Shown here: positions 12,248 to 22,470 of the stretch, in pieces
How positions within the stretch are numbered: position 1 is the stretch's first letter
How the letters are laid out: every line of letters starts with the position of its first letter
Origin: Rhynchopus sp. YZ270_cl-10
Lineage: Eukaryota; Euglenozoa; Diplonemea; Diplonemida; Diplonemidae
Direction of reading: 5' to 3'
DNA: 64,000 nucleotides
Assembly (NCBI GenBank): GCA_964035575.1
Contig: OZ037913.1
Coordinates: forward strand, 1,178,001 to 1,242,000
Position numbers and translations under genes: made by a program
Notes under the pieces: model-generated
What the model was told of the DNA's origin: nothing
The model's database searches: none
Seen by the model: the letters and a program-made list of their open reading frames with translations, nothing else

Positions 12248-12655
12248 GGGTTCCACCAAGGGCGTTTTGCTGTCCAAAACCCATTTTTTTGAAATTTCGG
12301 TGAAGAAACCCACTAAAATGGGCGTGCCTGGCCGCAAATCGCCCTGGGGATCACCCATATATCCCAATAAACCACCTGACGACCTTCACAGAGCATTTCT
12401 TGTCTTAAAAAAATCGATTTTTTGTGAAAAAAAGCCCCAAAACTGCGTAACGCTCGCGTAACGCTTGGTGACCAAAATTTAACACTTGCCAAGAAATTTT
12501 CCCAATCAGACAAAACTCCTTCTAAACACCCGAAAAACACTTCAGTCCACATCTTCTGGGGTCCCGGGGTGGAAATGTATAGTTTTTGCAGCTTTTAGGG
12601 GTCCTGGGAGGGTCCCAGGCGTATTCATGAGGGTCGGAACCGCTTAAAATGCCCG

Positions 12656-13068
12656 AATTTACCTCTTTTTTAGGGTGCTTTTTCACCTTAAAAATTCAAA
12701 AAAAAGTTCTCAGATAAGCACAGAAGTGTCCAAACCCCCTCGGAACTACTCGCCAGACCCCCTGCGGGGTGGAGAATCATATTCGCGATCGCTTTTTGGG
12801 CCATTTTGCCCAAAATAACCCCATGTTACACTTTTGTTACACTTGCCCCAAAATAGGGTATTTTAGGCTATTTTGGGACAAGTGGGACAAAAGTGGGACA
12901 CGGGGTTATTTTGGGCAAAATAGCCCAAAAAGTGGTCGCAAATATGATTCTCCACCCCGCAGGGGGTCTGGCGAGTAGTTCCGAGGGGGTTTGGACACTT
13001 CTGTGCTTATCTGAGAACTTTTTTTTGAATTTTTAAGGTGAAAAAGCACCCTAAAAAAGAGGTAAATT
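12656..13068. mobile_element. Palindromic element F, inserted in the left arm of E
   Basis: The arms 12656-12855 and 12869-13068 are about 200 bp each and almost perfectly complementary, with a 13-nt loop. The ends read AATTTACCTC and GAGGTAAATT. E's intact right arm lacks this sequence at the corresponding point, which gives an empty-site comparison within the same element. Confidence 0.92.
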
Positions 13069-13758
13069 GGGGAGATCCGGGTGCCCGCAACAACAATATT
13101 CACAAAAAATCACAACAAATCACAACAAATCACACAAAATCACACAAAATAAATACAAAAAATCACAAAAAAAAAATTCTATTCACAACAAATCACAAAA
13201 AATCACAAAAATCACAAAAAATCACAAGCAATCACAAAAAAAAAATCCTATTCACAAAAAATCTTATTCACAAAAAATCACACAAAATCACAAAAAAATA
13301 AATCCTATTCACAAAAAATCACAAGCAATCACAAAAAAAAAATCCTATTCACAAAAAATCACAAAAAATCACAAAAAGTGGATGTGATTTTTTGTGATTT
13401 TTTGTGATTGTTTGTGATTTTTTGTGAATAGGATTTATTTTTTGTGATTTTGTGTGATTTTTTGTGAATAAGATTTTTTGTTTGTGATTTTTTGTGATTG
13501 TTTGTGAATAGGATTTTTTTTTTTGTGATTTTTTGTGATTTTTGTGATTTTTTGTGATCGTTTGTGTTTTTTTGCGAATAGGATTTATTTTTTGTGATTG
13601 TTTGTGATTTTTTGTGAATAGGATTTATTTTTTGTGATTTTGTGTGATTTTGTGTGAATAAGATTTTTTGTTTGTGATTGTTTGTGATTTTTTGTGAAGA
13701 GGATTTTTTTTTTGTGATTGCTTGTGAATATTGTTGTTGCGGGCACCCGGATCTCCCC
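13069..13758. repeat. Inverted array of a CACAAAAAAT-type unit, core of palindrome E
   Basis: About 300 bp of AATCACAAAAA-like units with interspersed TCCTATTCACA is followed by about 375 bp of their reverse complement; the switch lies at about 13378-13384. Both outer edges carry the same 35-bp lead (GGAGATCCGGGTGCCCGC and its complement). Apparent proteins here are artefacts of the tandem repeat. Confidence 0.9.
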
Positions 13759-14884
13759 ATAAATTCGGGCATTTTAAGCGGTTCCGACCCTCATGAATAC
13801 GCCTGGGACCCTCCCAGGACCCCTAAAAGCTGCAAAAACTATATATTTCCACCCCGGGACCCCAGAAGATGTGGACTGAGGTGTTTTTCAGGTGTTTCGA
13901 AGGAGTTTTGCCTGATTGGAGAAATTCCTTGGCAAGTGTTAAATTTTTGTCACCAAGCGTGACGCAAACGTGACGCAGTTTTGGGGCTTTTTTTCACAAA
14001 AAATTGATTTTTTTAAGACAAGAAATGCTCTGTGAAGGTCGTCAGGTGGTTTATTGGGATATATGGGTGATCCCCAGGGCGATTTGCGGCCAGGCACGCC
14101 CATTTTAGTGGGTTTCTTCACCGAAATTTCAAAAAAATGGGTTTTGGACAGCAAGTCCTTAAGGATTTCCTTATACGTGGAACCCCCTACCCCCCCCCCT
14201 AGGCATAGGTGCCGGCCGAGTCGTTTTTGGGCGAGTTGTCCGAACTCCACGATTTTACCAAACAACTCGCCCAAAACTCGCACAACTCGGCCACAACTCG
14301 CCCTATACTCGGCACAACTCGCCCTATACTCGGCACAACTCGCCCACAACTCGGCCACAACTCGCCCATTTTTACAGGCAAAAACATACAGGGATGGGAG
14401 GGGACGTTGTAAGGTTACACACATGTAACGTTGGTACAACACATGATCTCAAGAAAAACAACCAGGGCTAAGGCCAAACGCCACTCATTACATGCACCTT
14501 GTCATATGACTAGTCATAGGTGGTAACTAGGTCGTGGTGGTCCATGGGTCACCGTGCACACTCACGGTTTTTGGTAATTGCTGGGGGGAATGGGATATAC
14601 TCCGTACATGGCTACCCACACAGAACACACGGTTCCCCAGACATCTGTCAGGCAATCACTGATTCACTTCACACAGGTCAGGAAGGCGCTGACTGCCCAT
14701 CTCTTTTCCTGTCTGCTATCGATTCCAGGTTCACAACGTTCGCACGTTCAGTCAAAATGCTTTGGGCGACGACTTCCCTTGGGATACAAAGCATACAAAA
14801 CCACCCAAAGCGCACATTCACAGACCAGCTGTGAAGCGGCAAAGAGTCGTTCAAGCTGAGATGCACAAGATAAAATGTGATGTG

Positions 14885-15484
14885 GTGCACCTGTGCACCT
14901 GTGCACCTGTGCACCTGTGCACCTGTGCACCTGTGCACCTGTGTACCTGTGTACCTGTGTACCTGTGTACCTGTGTACCTGTGTACCTGTGTACCTGTGT
15001 ACCTGTGTACCTGTGTACCTGTGTACCTGTGTACCTGTGTACCTGTGTACCTGTGTACCTGTGTACCTGTGTACCTGTGTACCTGTGTACCTGTGTACCT
15101 GTGTACCTGTGTACCTGTGCACCTGTGTACCTGTGTACCTGTGTACCTGTGTACCTGTGTACCTGTGTACCTGTGTACCTGTGTACCTGTGTACCTGTGT
15201 ACCTGTGTACCTGTGTACCTGTGTACCTGTGTACCTGTGTACCTGTGTACCTGTGTACCTGTGTACCTGTGCACCTGTGTACCTGTGTACCTGTGTACCT
15301 GTGTACCTGTGTACCTGTGTACCTGTGTACCTGTGTACCTGTGTACCTGTGTACCTGTGTACCTGTGTACCTGTGTACCTGTGTACCTGTGTACCTGTGT
15401 ACCTGTGTACCTGTGTACCTGTGTACCTGTGTACCTGTGTACCTGTGTACCTGTGTACCTGTGTACCTGTGTACCTGTGTACCT
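14885..15484. repeat. Octamer tandem array GTGYACCT, 75 units
   Basis: 600 bp of uninterrupted 8-bp units. The first six, and a few later ones, are GTGCACCT; the rest are GTGTACCT. The left flank (CACAAGATAAAATGTGATGTG) is the inverted equivalent of the right flank of the array at 30634-30887, whose unit is the reverse complement. The two arrays are therefore copies of one repeat in opposite orientation. All long open frames here are products of the repeat. Confidence 0.95.
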
Positions 15485-15499
15485 GTGTATAAAAAATGC

Positions 15500-17186
15500 C
15501 AAAAAATGGGGTGTTCCGGGGTATGGAATTTTGGGAATTTTCATTTCAATTCACAACTCTTCACAACTTTTCACAACTCTTCACAAAAAAAGTGCGTGTG
15601 AAGAGTTGTGAAGAGTTGTGAAGAGTTGTGAAAAGTTGTGAAGAGTTGTGAAAAGTTGTGAAAAGTTGTGAAAAGTTGTGAAAAGTTGTGAACAGTTGTG
15701 AAAAGTTGTGAACAGTTGTGAACAGTTGTGACGTGGCGAGGTCTGGGTGGTGCCTGGGCACCCACCTACCCAGGTAGGTACAGGGCACCTTGACGGACGT
15801 TGTTTGGCAACACAGGCGGTTCTGTGTGCAAAAAGTGCTTAAAACGGTGTGGCTGACCCGACAATTTGGGCCCTTTCGGACCACGTGTTTTTAGGTGTTT
15901 TTTTCAACTTTTTAATCGGTTTGCATTTTTGGGATCCGCCCGTGCAGTGGTGGGGTCAATGTTGAAAATTGGACAATTTTATGACCACTTAATTTTTTGG
16001 AAAATATGAGCCCGGTCATTAATAGGCGGGGCCATTTTCGGATAAAATTGTCCCCAAAATCCGGTTTGGCTTCAACACTAAACGAGGAGCACTCGTCAAG
16101 CTCTCGAAACTATGAGGAGGGCCCTGGAGGCTCTCGACCCAAGGGAGTTGACAGGTCTTGTGGGTGGGCCTTGGGAGCGTTGAAACCTTCTTTCCCCTCT
16201 GACAAAAAACTGGGGACAGCAGCAAGGGATCACCCACTTTTCGAAGTGGGTGTCGTCGTATCTAGTATAGTCTCCCGTTTAGACCCCAGCTCAGAGCAAG
16301 CAAAACAGGTCACCCCCTGGCAAAAATAGCACCAAAACTCTTCTGGCGAAGCCAAGGTGCGCAACATTTCGGGTAGACCTGCGGGCTACCACTCGGAATT
16401 TTTAGCTGCGCCGCAGGCGCACGGTACGCTACTTTTTTATGAGTTGCGAACATGTTGAAAAAAAAAGACAACAAGAGGATACCAAAAACAAAGAAAACAT
16501 CAAGCGAACACACCGACCAGCATATCAGCTGATCACGGGAACCTCTTTTTCAGGCTTCCACCTTTTGACGTCAGGCCAGTGTCCTAAATGATGCTGCCAC
16601 ACCCTGAGGGGGAGGTGTGCTGTCTGTAAACTCTGTGTGGCAACAACGGGGAGGTGACCTCCGTATATCGGCAACCCGCACGTCCTAGATGTGAAAAACG
16701 GCACCAGCCGGGACACGGTCCCGGGTTTACTCCGGATAGAACAAAAAAAGAGCAGCCACACTGCTTCGGCAGCGCTAAAGAGACGAGAGTAAATACCAAG
16801 TAAAAAAAAAAATAAAAAAAAAAAAAAGACAACAAGCGAACTAGCCGCGGACTTCCGTCGTCCTCCTCGCACAGGGGGTGGGGTGGTACGGCCAACTTGA
16901 CCCACGGACCCACGCTAGCTAGCCCTGTGCACAGCACACTTGACCTGTCCTGCAAAAAACCCTGGAAAAAAAGCCCCCCTTTTTTTTAATCCAATTCACA
17001 ACTCTTCACAACTGTTCACAACTCTTCACAACATCTGTGTTTTTTTCATCCAAATTTTCATTTCAATTCACAACTCTTCACATAAAAATGGCAAATACTA
17101 TGTTGTGAAAATTTGTGAAAACTTGTGAAAAGTTGTGAAAACTTGTGAACGTGCCCAAAATTCCACACCCCGGAACACCCCAAAAA
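15500..17186. mobile_element. Inverted-repeat element I inside H
   Basis: GGGGTGTTCCGGGG..GGAATTTTGGG near 15509-15536 pairs with CCCAAAATTCC..CCCCGGAACACCCC near 17153-17180. Inside each end lie CACAACTCTTCACAACTTTT-type repeats (15547-15730 and 16994-17140), the same subterminal motif as in the elements at 29166 and 30436. The interior (15760-16980) is unique non-coding sequence, apart from a GGGATCCGCCC..GTGGTGGGGTCAA motif at about 15931-15965 that recurs through the island. Confidence 0.6.
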
Positions 17187-17574
17187 AAAACAACTCGCCC
17201 AAAAAAAATGGGCGAGTTGTTGGGCGAATTTGGGCGAGTTGCCGAGTTGTTTTTAACTCGCCGGGCACCTATGCCTAGGGGGTCCGACTCCCATGTAAAT
17301 TTTTGTCCATTTTATTATTTTTTCAACATTCGGCCATTTCCCGGGCACCCCCGGGCGAATTCTGCCCCCAAAATAATATATCTGGGCACTGTGGGCCTAA
17401 ATTCACCCTCTAGGTACCACAGAATACAAAAAAAATTGAAAAATAGGGGTAAGTAGGCTAGTACCCAAGTTTCTAGTACCCATTTAGGATAATACCCAGT
17501 GGGTATTATCCTAAATTATTTGGGTATTATCCTAAATTATTTGGGTATTATCCTAAATTATTTTTGGGTACTGG

Positions 17575-17739
17575 GTACCCAGGTACCCAGGTACCCAGGT
17601 ACCCAGGTACCCAGGTACCCAGGTACCCAGGTACCCAGGTACCCAGGTACCCAGGTACCCAGGTACCCAGGTACCCAGGTACCCAGGTACCCAGGTACCC
17701 AGGTACCCAGGTACCCAGGTACCCAGGTACCCAGGTACC
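17575..17739. repeat. Octamer tandem array GTACCCAG, about 20 units
   Basis: Perfect 8-bp units running directly out of the inverted-repeat arm of J. A degenerate run of the complementary unit (CTGGGTAC) follows the other arm of K near 21268-21335, so the array was probably part of K's palindrome. Confidence 0.95.
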
Positions 17740-17741
17740 GG

Positions 17742-17862
17742 CACACTGGTGTACAAGGAAAAAAGTCGTGAAAGAGCAACCACAGCTCCACATGACAAAC
17801 ACAAAAGTGTCCAGTCACGTGGGGCATTCATGCACTGAGGAGATAATGTTCCAACAATTTAC
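17742..17862. repeat. Left arm of inverted pair K
   Basis: This 121-bp segment (from CACACTGGTGTACAAGG to CCAACAATTT) is the near-perfect inverse of 21147-21270, 3.3 kb away. Its outer side is a GTACCCAG array in both places. Confidence 0.9.
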
Positions 17863-18499
17863 AAGAAAGATTACTTAACCTACTGCTGGAAATTGCCAGG
17901 TCGTAGTAACACACAAAGTGTGCCTCCGTTCGGGAAGACCGGATATTCTAGAGACCAAAAAGGCCTCAAGAATATCTTCCGGTAGTCAAGGTAGAACCGA
18001 ATGAACGGCCCAAGACCCCCGTGGAGAAGTTAAATGTTGTAATGCTATCAAGTAGAAACTGCGACCACTGTCTTACCCTCCTCAATGCATGGTGGTTGAT
18101 GTCTTCCACAACAAATTTCCTGTACCCAGGTACCCAAATTCCCAGACCCACGCAGTGGCACATGACCGCCAAGTGTGAGTGACCCACACATGAGGGAATG
18201 CGACACTACGCAAAATTTACCACCAGACCCTGTCTTCGTGCACCTGAAGTACAACGCCGCAGACAGGCCAAACATGCGTTGGACTCAGAGGAATGCCCGC
18301 TGTGCAGGTATCAAACATGAGAACAACTCCCAGCAACAAGGGGCGCCTTTTGGCGGGCGTTGTTGAGGGTGTTTGGGGTGCAAAGTTTTCCACAATTTTG
18401 ATGCGCGGGTACAGAAGTGTTATCTTGTTCTTTCATCTCTAGGAAATGTAAATGTCAATCGCGTTTAACTACCACGAGGGCTTGTTCAGTGAACCCACA

Positions 18500-18955
18500 A
18501 GGGGTCGAAGGGGGTTGGTTATCCCGTATCTATCAAAGGTTGTGTCGACCAGGCTAAACCACTATGTTACGCTGTACGTTGTTAAATCCGAAGAAATAAC
18601 ACTTTAGCAGCCGCAGGAAGTTTGCTAAAAAGAGTGCCTCACGCTACACAAACCACCACCCGCGATTGACTTAGATGTTATAACAAAGAGAATTCAGAAC
18701 AAAACAACACCCTGCCCCATACACACTAAATTGTCATGCTTCAAGAGCATGCCTGGGCCAAAATTACTCGACAAAAAAGGCAACAAGACTACCCACAAGG
18801 AGTGTGAAATGTGCACTGGTTTTCTGGGGGAACGCAATATTTTCTTGTGCCTCGTCCTCCGCAAGCAGAGGACAGACTTTCCGGAAGGTTTCCAAAGTCG
18901 AATTTCTTGCACTAGCTATGCTCCCTGGGTTAATGGCAATAGCAGTGACTGACAG
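18500..18955 (+). repeat. Dispersed repeat L, copy 1
   Basis: About 455 bp with an inverted copy at 32010-32450 and a shorter direct copy at 26775-27003. Diagnostic stretches are GAACAAAACAACACCCTGCC, GCTTCAAGAGCATGCC, CGCAATATTTTCTTGTG and GCTATGCTCCCTGGGTTAA. Open frames in it are not kept among the copies, so I do not call it coding. Confidence 0.85.
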
Positions 18956-19242
18956 AGTGTTCCCACCCCCCTTTCCACCCCATATGTTCGCTCGTTCTGC
19001 ACAGTTGGTTCTCGATGTTGCACTCGCGATACCTGTTTAAAGTGAAGTTGTGAGTGGTGGGGAATTTAAAGAAGGTGATTTCTTTAAAAAATAAGTTGGC
19101 CTGAGGGTGTAAAATATTGTTCTGGAGACTTTTTGGAGGAAATACGAGTCGACGGCCTTACTTTGTTGAATATTCACCATAAAGTTAACATATTTACATA
19201 CCTTGTCTTGCGCCTTCGCTGCTGTCAAGGTGCCTTCTCTTG

Positions 19243-19417
19243 GTACCCAGTACCCAGTACCCAGTACCCAGTACCCAGTACCCAGTACCCAGTACCCAGT
19301 ACCCAGTACCCAGTACCCAGTACCCAGTACCCAGTACCCAGTACCCAGTACCCAGTACCCAGTACCCAGTACCCAGTACCCAGTACCCAGTACCCAGTAC
19401 CCAGTACCCAGTACCCA
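19243..19417. repeat. Heptamer tandem array GTACCCA, 25 units
   Basis: 175 bp of perfect 7-bp units adjoining the right inverted-repeat arm of J. The unit equals the octamer at 17575 minus one G. Confidence 0.95.
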
Positions 19418-19490
19418 TAATACCCAAAATAATTTAGGATAATACCCAAATAATTTAGGATAATACCCACTGGGTATTATCCTAAATGGG

Positions 19491-20000
19491 TACAACAAAC
19501 TTGGGCACTAAGTGACTTTTCCCTGAAAAATATGGTGAAAAATAGGCTATTTTGGCCTTTTGGGCAACATAGCCGTTTTTGACCAAATTTCCAAAAAATC
19601 AAAAAAAAAGCCCAAAAAATAAACGAAAAAAGGCGTGTCTGGACACAATTTCGACCCAAAAATGTGTTTTGAGTCAATTGAAAACAGGGTTTCACCCTTT
19701 TGACACTTTTTTCGACGTTTTTTTGTGTTTTTAGGTGAAAAAACACATGAGGTGGACTGTAAATGTTCTGGGGTTGTTCTGGGGTCAAGAAAAACACAAA
19801 AAAAGCGTCGCAAAGTTGTCAAAAGGGTGAAAAACCGGTTGCAATTGACTCAACCCACTTATTTCCGTCGAAATTGTGTCCAGAGACGACTTTTTTCGTC
19901 TATTTTTTGGATTTTTTTTGTAGGGGAGCCTATACCGGTAATTTAGGCCAGTGCTGTCGTGCCTGATCAGGCTGGTATGGCATTCGCCATACCTATTAAA
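19491..20000. other. Non-coding segment between J and the hairpin repeats
   Basis: T- and A-rich sequence containing AAATTTCGACCCAAAAATG-like stretches that recur imperfectly and inverted inside the segment (about 19625-19740 against 19800-19900). No gene is seen. Confidence 0.4.
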
Positions 20001-20056
20001 TTTGGTTTTTTTTCCTGGTAGGGCAAGGTCCGCCCTCCTGCCCTACCAGGATTTTT
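20001..20056. repeat. Hairpin followed by a T run, copy 1 of a direct pair
   Basis: CCTGGTAGGGCA (20014-20025) and TGCCCTACCAGG (20039-20050) form a perfect 12-bp stem, followed by a long T-rich tract. An essentially identical unit lies at 20464-20525 in the same orientation, 463 bp on. It resembles a terminator-like hairpin in form, but transcription across it is unknown. Confidence 0.8.
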
Positions 20057-20463
20057 TTATTTTTTTTTTTTTTGTACTCAGGTAGCTACGTAGCCTTCAG
20101 GGAGGCAATCGTGTGCTAATACAGAAAGTATCAGTCAAGGCTGTCCTTACAGACGCATGCCAAAGCGGCCGCCACATGGGTGTGGACTTTAGATTGAAGT
20201 TTCATCATTGTACTAGCCCAGGGAGGGTTCCCGGCTACCGGCGAGGTCTCTTCCAATCCGTTCCCTAGTTTCCTAGGGGGGCCTCCTTGGCTTCACTGGC
20301 TAGGGCTCTGCAGGTCCCTCCACACATGTTGTGTGCCTGCCTTCAGCACCCAGGGTAGCATACCCAGCACCTTTTACCCTCAGGTCAGACCTTCATAGAG
20401 TTTCAGGAGGAGTGCCACAAAAGGGCCCCCGGATGCAATTTAACGTCCAGCCCAGGACGACCA

Positions 20464-20525
20464 GTTTGGTTTTTTTTCCTGGTAGGGCAAGGTCCGCCCT
20501 CCTGCCCTACCAGGATTTTTTTATT
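20464..20525. repeat. Hairpin followed by a T run, copy 2
   Basis: Same 12-bp stem (20478-20489 with 20503-20514) and T-rich 3' side as 20001-20056. The roughly 405 bp between the two copies are unique non-coding sequence. Confidence 0.8.
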
Positions 20526-20654
20526 TTATTTTATTTTTTTGAGGAGGGGTTCGGCAGGCATTTTGCTAACCATCGTTACGAGTTTTTGGCGTTTTTTTTC
20601 TCATCGTTTCATCGACCGTGGGAGACCAGAACGCGACTCAATTGGTCAAACACC

Positions 20655-20946
20655 GAAGGAAAAGGAAGCATGCAGCATGGCGGAAGAAAAAAAAGTAGCG
20701 TACCGTGCGCCTGCGGCGCAAGCTTGCAATGCACCCTTCCCATGACATGGTGCAATTTTAAGCGCATTTTTTTTGAAATGTTGCGTACCGTGGCTTCGCC
20801 AGAAACTTTCGTTTTTAGAAAAATACGTAAGTAAACTTTACGGAAACTGACGTTAATTACGAACGGCGCTACTTTATGGCAACATTTTTTAGAAATACCG
20901 TGGCTTCGCCTGGAACCTTTGGTTGCCGTGGTTCTTTTATAGATCT
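20655..20946 (+). repeat. Dispersed repeat M, uninterrupted copy, cut by the gap
   Basis: Shares GTAGCGTACCGTGCGCCTGC, GAAATGTTGCGTACCGTGGC and GGCTTCGCCTGGAACCTTTGG with 30255-31257. Here the junction AAATACGTAAGTAAACTTTACGG is continuous, whereas in the other copy a 683-bp element sits at TAAGT. This copy ends at TTTATAGATCT where the assembly gap begins. Confidence 0.85.
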
Positions 20947-21146
20947 NNNNNNNNNNNNNNNNNNNNNNNNNNNNNNNNNNNNNNNNNNNNNNNNNNNNNN
21001 NNNNNNNNNNNNNNNNNNNNNNNNNNNNNNNNNNNNNNNNNNNNNNNNNNNNNNNNNNNNNNNNNNNNNNNNNNNNNNNNNNNNNNNNNNNNNNNNNNNN
21101 NNNNNNNNNNNNNNNNNNNNNNNNNNNNNNNNNNNNNNNNNNNNNN
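20947..21146. other. Assembly gap, 200 N
   Basis: Exactly 200 unknown bases, probably a placeholder of arbitrary length. It falls between repeat M and the right arm of K, so the assembly order across this point is less certain than elsewhere. Confidence 0.98.
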
Positions 21147-21270
21147 AAATTGTTGGATCATTATCTCCTCAGTGCATGAATGCCCCACGTGACTGGACAC
21201 TTTTGTGTTTGTCATGTGGAGCTGTGGTTGCTCTTTCACGACTTTTTTCCTTGTACACAGTGTGCCGTGT
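21147..21270. repeat. Right arm of inverted pair K
   Basis: Inverse of 17742-17862. It begins at the gap edge, so the arm may extend into the unresolved bases. It is followed by degenerate CTGGGTAC-type units to about 21335, then a palindrome-rich run of CATGCTCAAGCATGTCAT and ATAACATGTTAT units to about 21480. Confidence 0.85.
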
Positions 21271-21594
21271 ACCTGGGTACCTGGTCACCTGGGCGCCTGG
21301 GTACTTACCTGGGTAAACGTGACCAGGTACCTGGTCAGACCTCTGACCAGCGCACCGTGTATGACATGCTCAAGCATGTCATGTGACATGCTAAGCATGT
21401 TATATGACATGCTTGAGCATGTTATATAACATGCTCAAGCATGTCATATAACATGTTATAATATAACATGTTATGAAGCATGTCATAACGCCAAAAACCC
21501 TAGTAACATCATCACCGTGCACGGAAAAACTGTTTTTCCGAATTGGCATTTATTGTTACAGTGGGCATACACCGGGTGATGATGAAATTTTTAG

Positions 21595-21700
21595 CCGGCA
21601 TTTGCATTTCCGGAATCCGTCCGGCCAGTGGTGGGGTCAATTTGACGAAATGGACAAGTTCTCGTTTTTGGTCAATTTCCGCGCAGTACACAGTACAGTA
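21595..21700 (+). repeat. GTGGTGGGGTCAA motif segment beside an AGTAC array
   Basis: GCATTTCCGGAATCCGTCC followed by GGCCAGTGGTGGGGTCAATT and a GAAATGGACAAGTTCTCG tail. The same segment lies at 30549-30633, again directly left of a GTAC array. Shorter relatives are at about 15925-15980, 29575-29600, 30075-30105 and, inverted, 29715-29775. Confidence 0.85.
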
Positions 21701-21702
21701 CA

Positions 21703-21911
21703 CCAGTACAGTACAGTACAGTACAGTACAGTACAGTACAGTACAGTACAGTACAGTACAGTACAGTACAGTACAGTACAGTACAGTACAGTACAGTACA
21801 GTACAGTACAGTACAGTACAGTACAGTACAGTACAGTACAGTACAGTACAGTACAGTACAGTACAGTACAGTACAGTACAGTACAGTACAGTACAGTACA
21901 GTACAGTACAG
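21703..21911. repeat. Pentamer tandem array AGTAC, about 42 units
   Basis: About 210 bp of perfect 5-bp units between the GTGGTGGGGTCAA segment and one arm of inverted pair S. No coding meaning. Confidence 0.95.
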
Positions 21912-22090
21912 TGCTGTTTGGCCTGTCGACGTAATAAATACGAAGACAGGGGGGCGGTGCCAACAATTTTCCAATGATGTAACGTTTTATCTGATTGATT
22001 TATCGTTTGATATACCTTGTGTGTGCTACTTCATGCACACCCAAGCAAGGTATTTTGAACGGTACTTTCAAGCGATGCTTCGTTATGTCA
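21912..22090. repeat. Left arm of inverted pair S
   Basis: From TGTTTGGCCTGTCGACG through GTTTTATCTGATTGATT to TCAAGCGAT. A slightly diverged inverse lies at 26073-26246, near the left end of element R. Confidence 0.85.
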
Positions 22091-22205
22091 TTGGGGTACC
22101 TGGGTGGTGACACCTGTCAAAAATTTTCACTAGTCATCACCTGCACGCGGGTGTCACAAACACCCAAACTGGGAAAGCCTTCAAGGCGGTAATGGATTAT
22201 ATAGT

Positions 22206-22470
22206 TGCTATTACAGCAACTTGACCGAGGAATCCTCCCACGGCTCGACTTTTACACAAGAGCGCTTTTGCATCGCGTACTTCGATCGCGGTGCTTCTCT
22301 TAGCGGGTACACGAAGCTGTACGAAGTTGTGCACAGGTGGCATCGCATCCTGACCCACTTCGTCGAGAGCATGAACTTCCAGAAGCACATGTCTTCCATT
22401 GCCACTCAGAGAACTACGTCGAGAGTTCAGCAGATTCGAAGAGTGGTGCAAGCAGAAATACCAGGTATCT
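22206..22470 (+). CDS. Unrecognised coding-like fragment
   Basis: An open stretch whose composition (mixed hydrophobic and charged residues, for example ERFCIAYFDRG, HRWHRILTHFVESMNFQKH) looks like real protein, unlike the repeats around it. It reads from about 22206 to about 22470 on the + strand. The frame beyond that enters repeat-like sequence and is probably not coding. I do not recognise the family. The complementary strand is also open over much of it, so the strand is not secure. Confidence 0.35.

Larger units (their letters stand above)
12245..14199. mobile_element. Large palindromic element E, interrupted by palindrome F
   Basis: The outer left arm 12245-12661 pairs with 13760-14190. 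It continues inward as 13069-13377 pairing with 13384-13758 (GGGGAGATCCGGG next to a CACAAAAAAT-type repeat). The right arm is continuous, while the left arm is split at GCCCGAATTTA by the 413-bp palindrome F. E was therefore present before F inserted. The ends are GGGGGTTCCAC and GTGGAACCCCC beside C runs. No protein-coding frame is seen. Confidence 0.88.
14199..17278. mobile_element. Putative element H with CTAGGCATAGGTGCC ends
   Basis: CTAGGCATAGGTGCC at 14199-14213 and its exact complement at 17264-17278 bracket 3.1 kb. Just inside both ends are runs of CAACTCGCCC / GGGCGAGTTG (14224-14370 and 17190-17258). The interior holds an octamer array (14885-15484), an inverted pair (I, 15500-15570 with 17100-17186) and non-coding spacer. 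Whether it moved as one unit is inferred; its left end overlaps the right edge of E. Confidence 0.5.
17476..19490. mobile_element. Inverted-repeat element J enclosing two GTAC arrays
   Basis: The left end 17476-17575 carries three copies of AGGATAATACCC / GGGTATTATCCTAAATTATTT. The right end 19411-19490 is its inverted counterpart. The octamer array (17575-17739) lies just inside the left arm and the heptamer array (19243-19417) just inside the right arm. The middle contains one arm of K (17742-17862) and one copy of repeat L (18500-18955). Confidence 0.75.

Noticed and set aside
14678-15611. Long open frames of 100-290 codons on both strands across the octamer arrays (also at 17.5, 19.2, 21.7, 24.2, 30.6 and 32.5 kb)
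   Set aside because: They are translations of short tandem units (VPVYLCTC, STQYPVP, HHAIMPSC and similar) open in several frames at once, with no non-repeat coding sequence.
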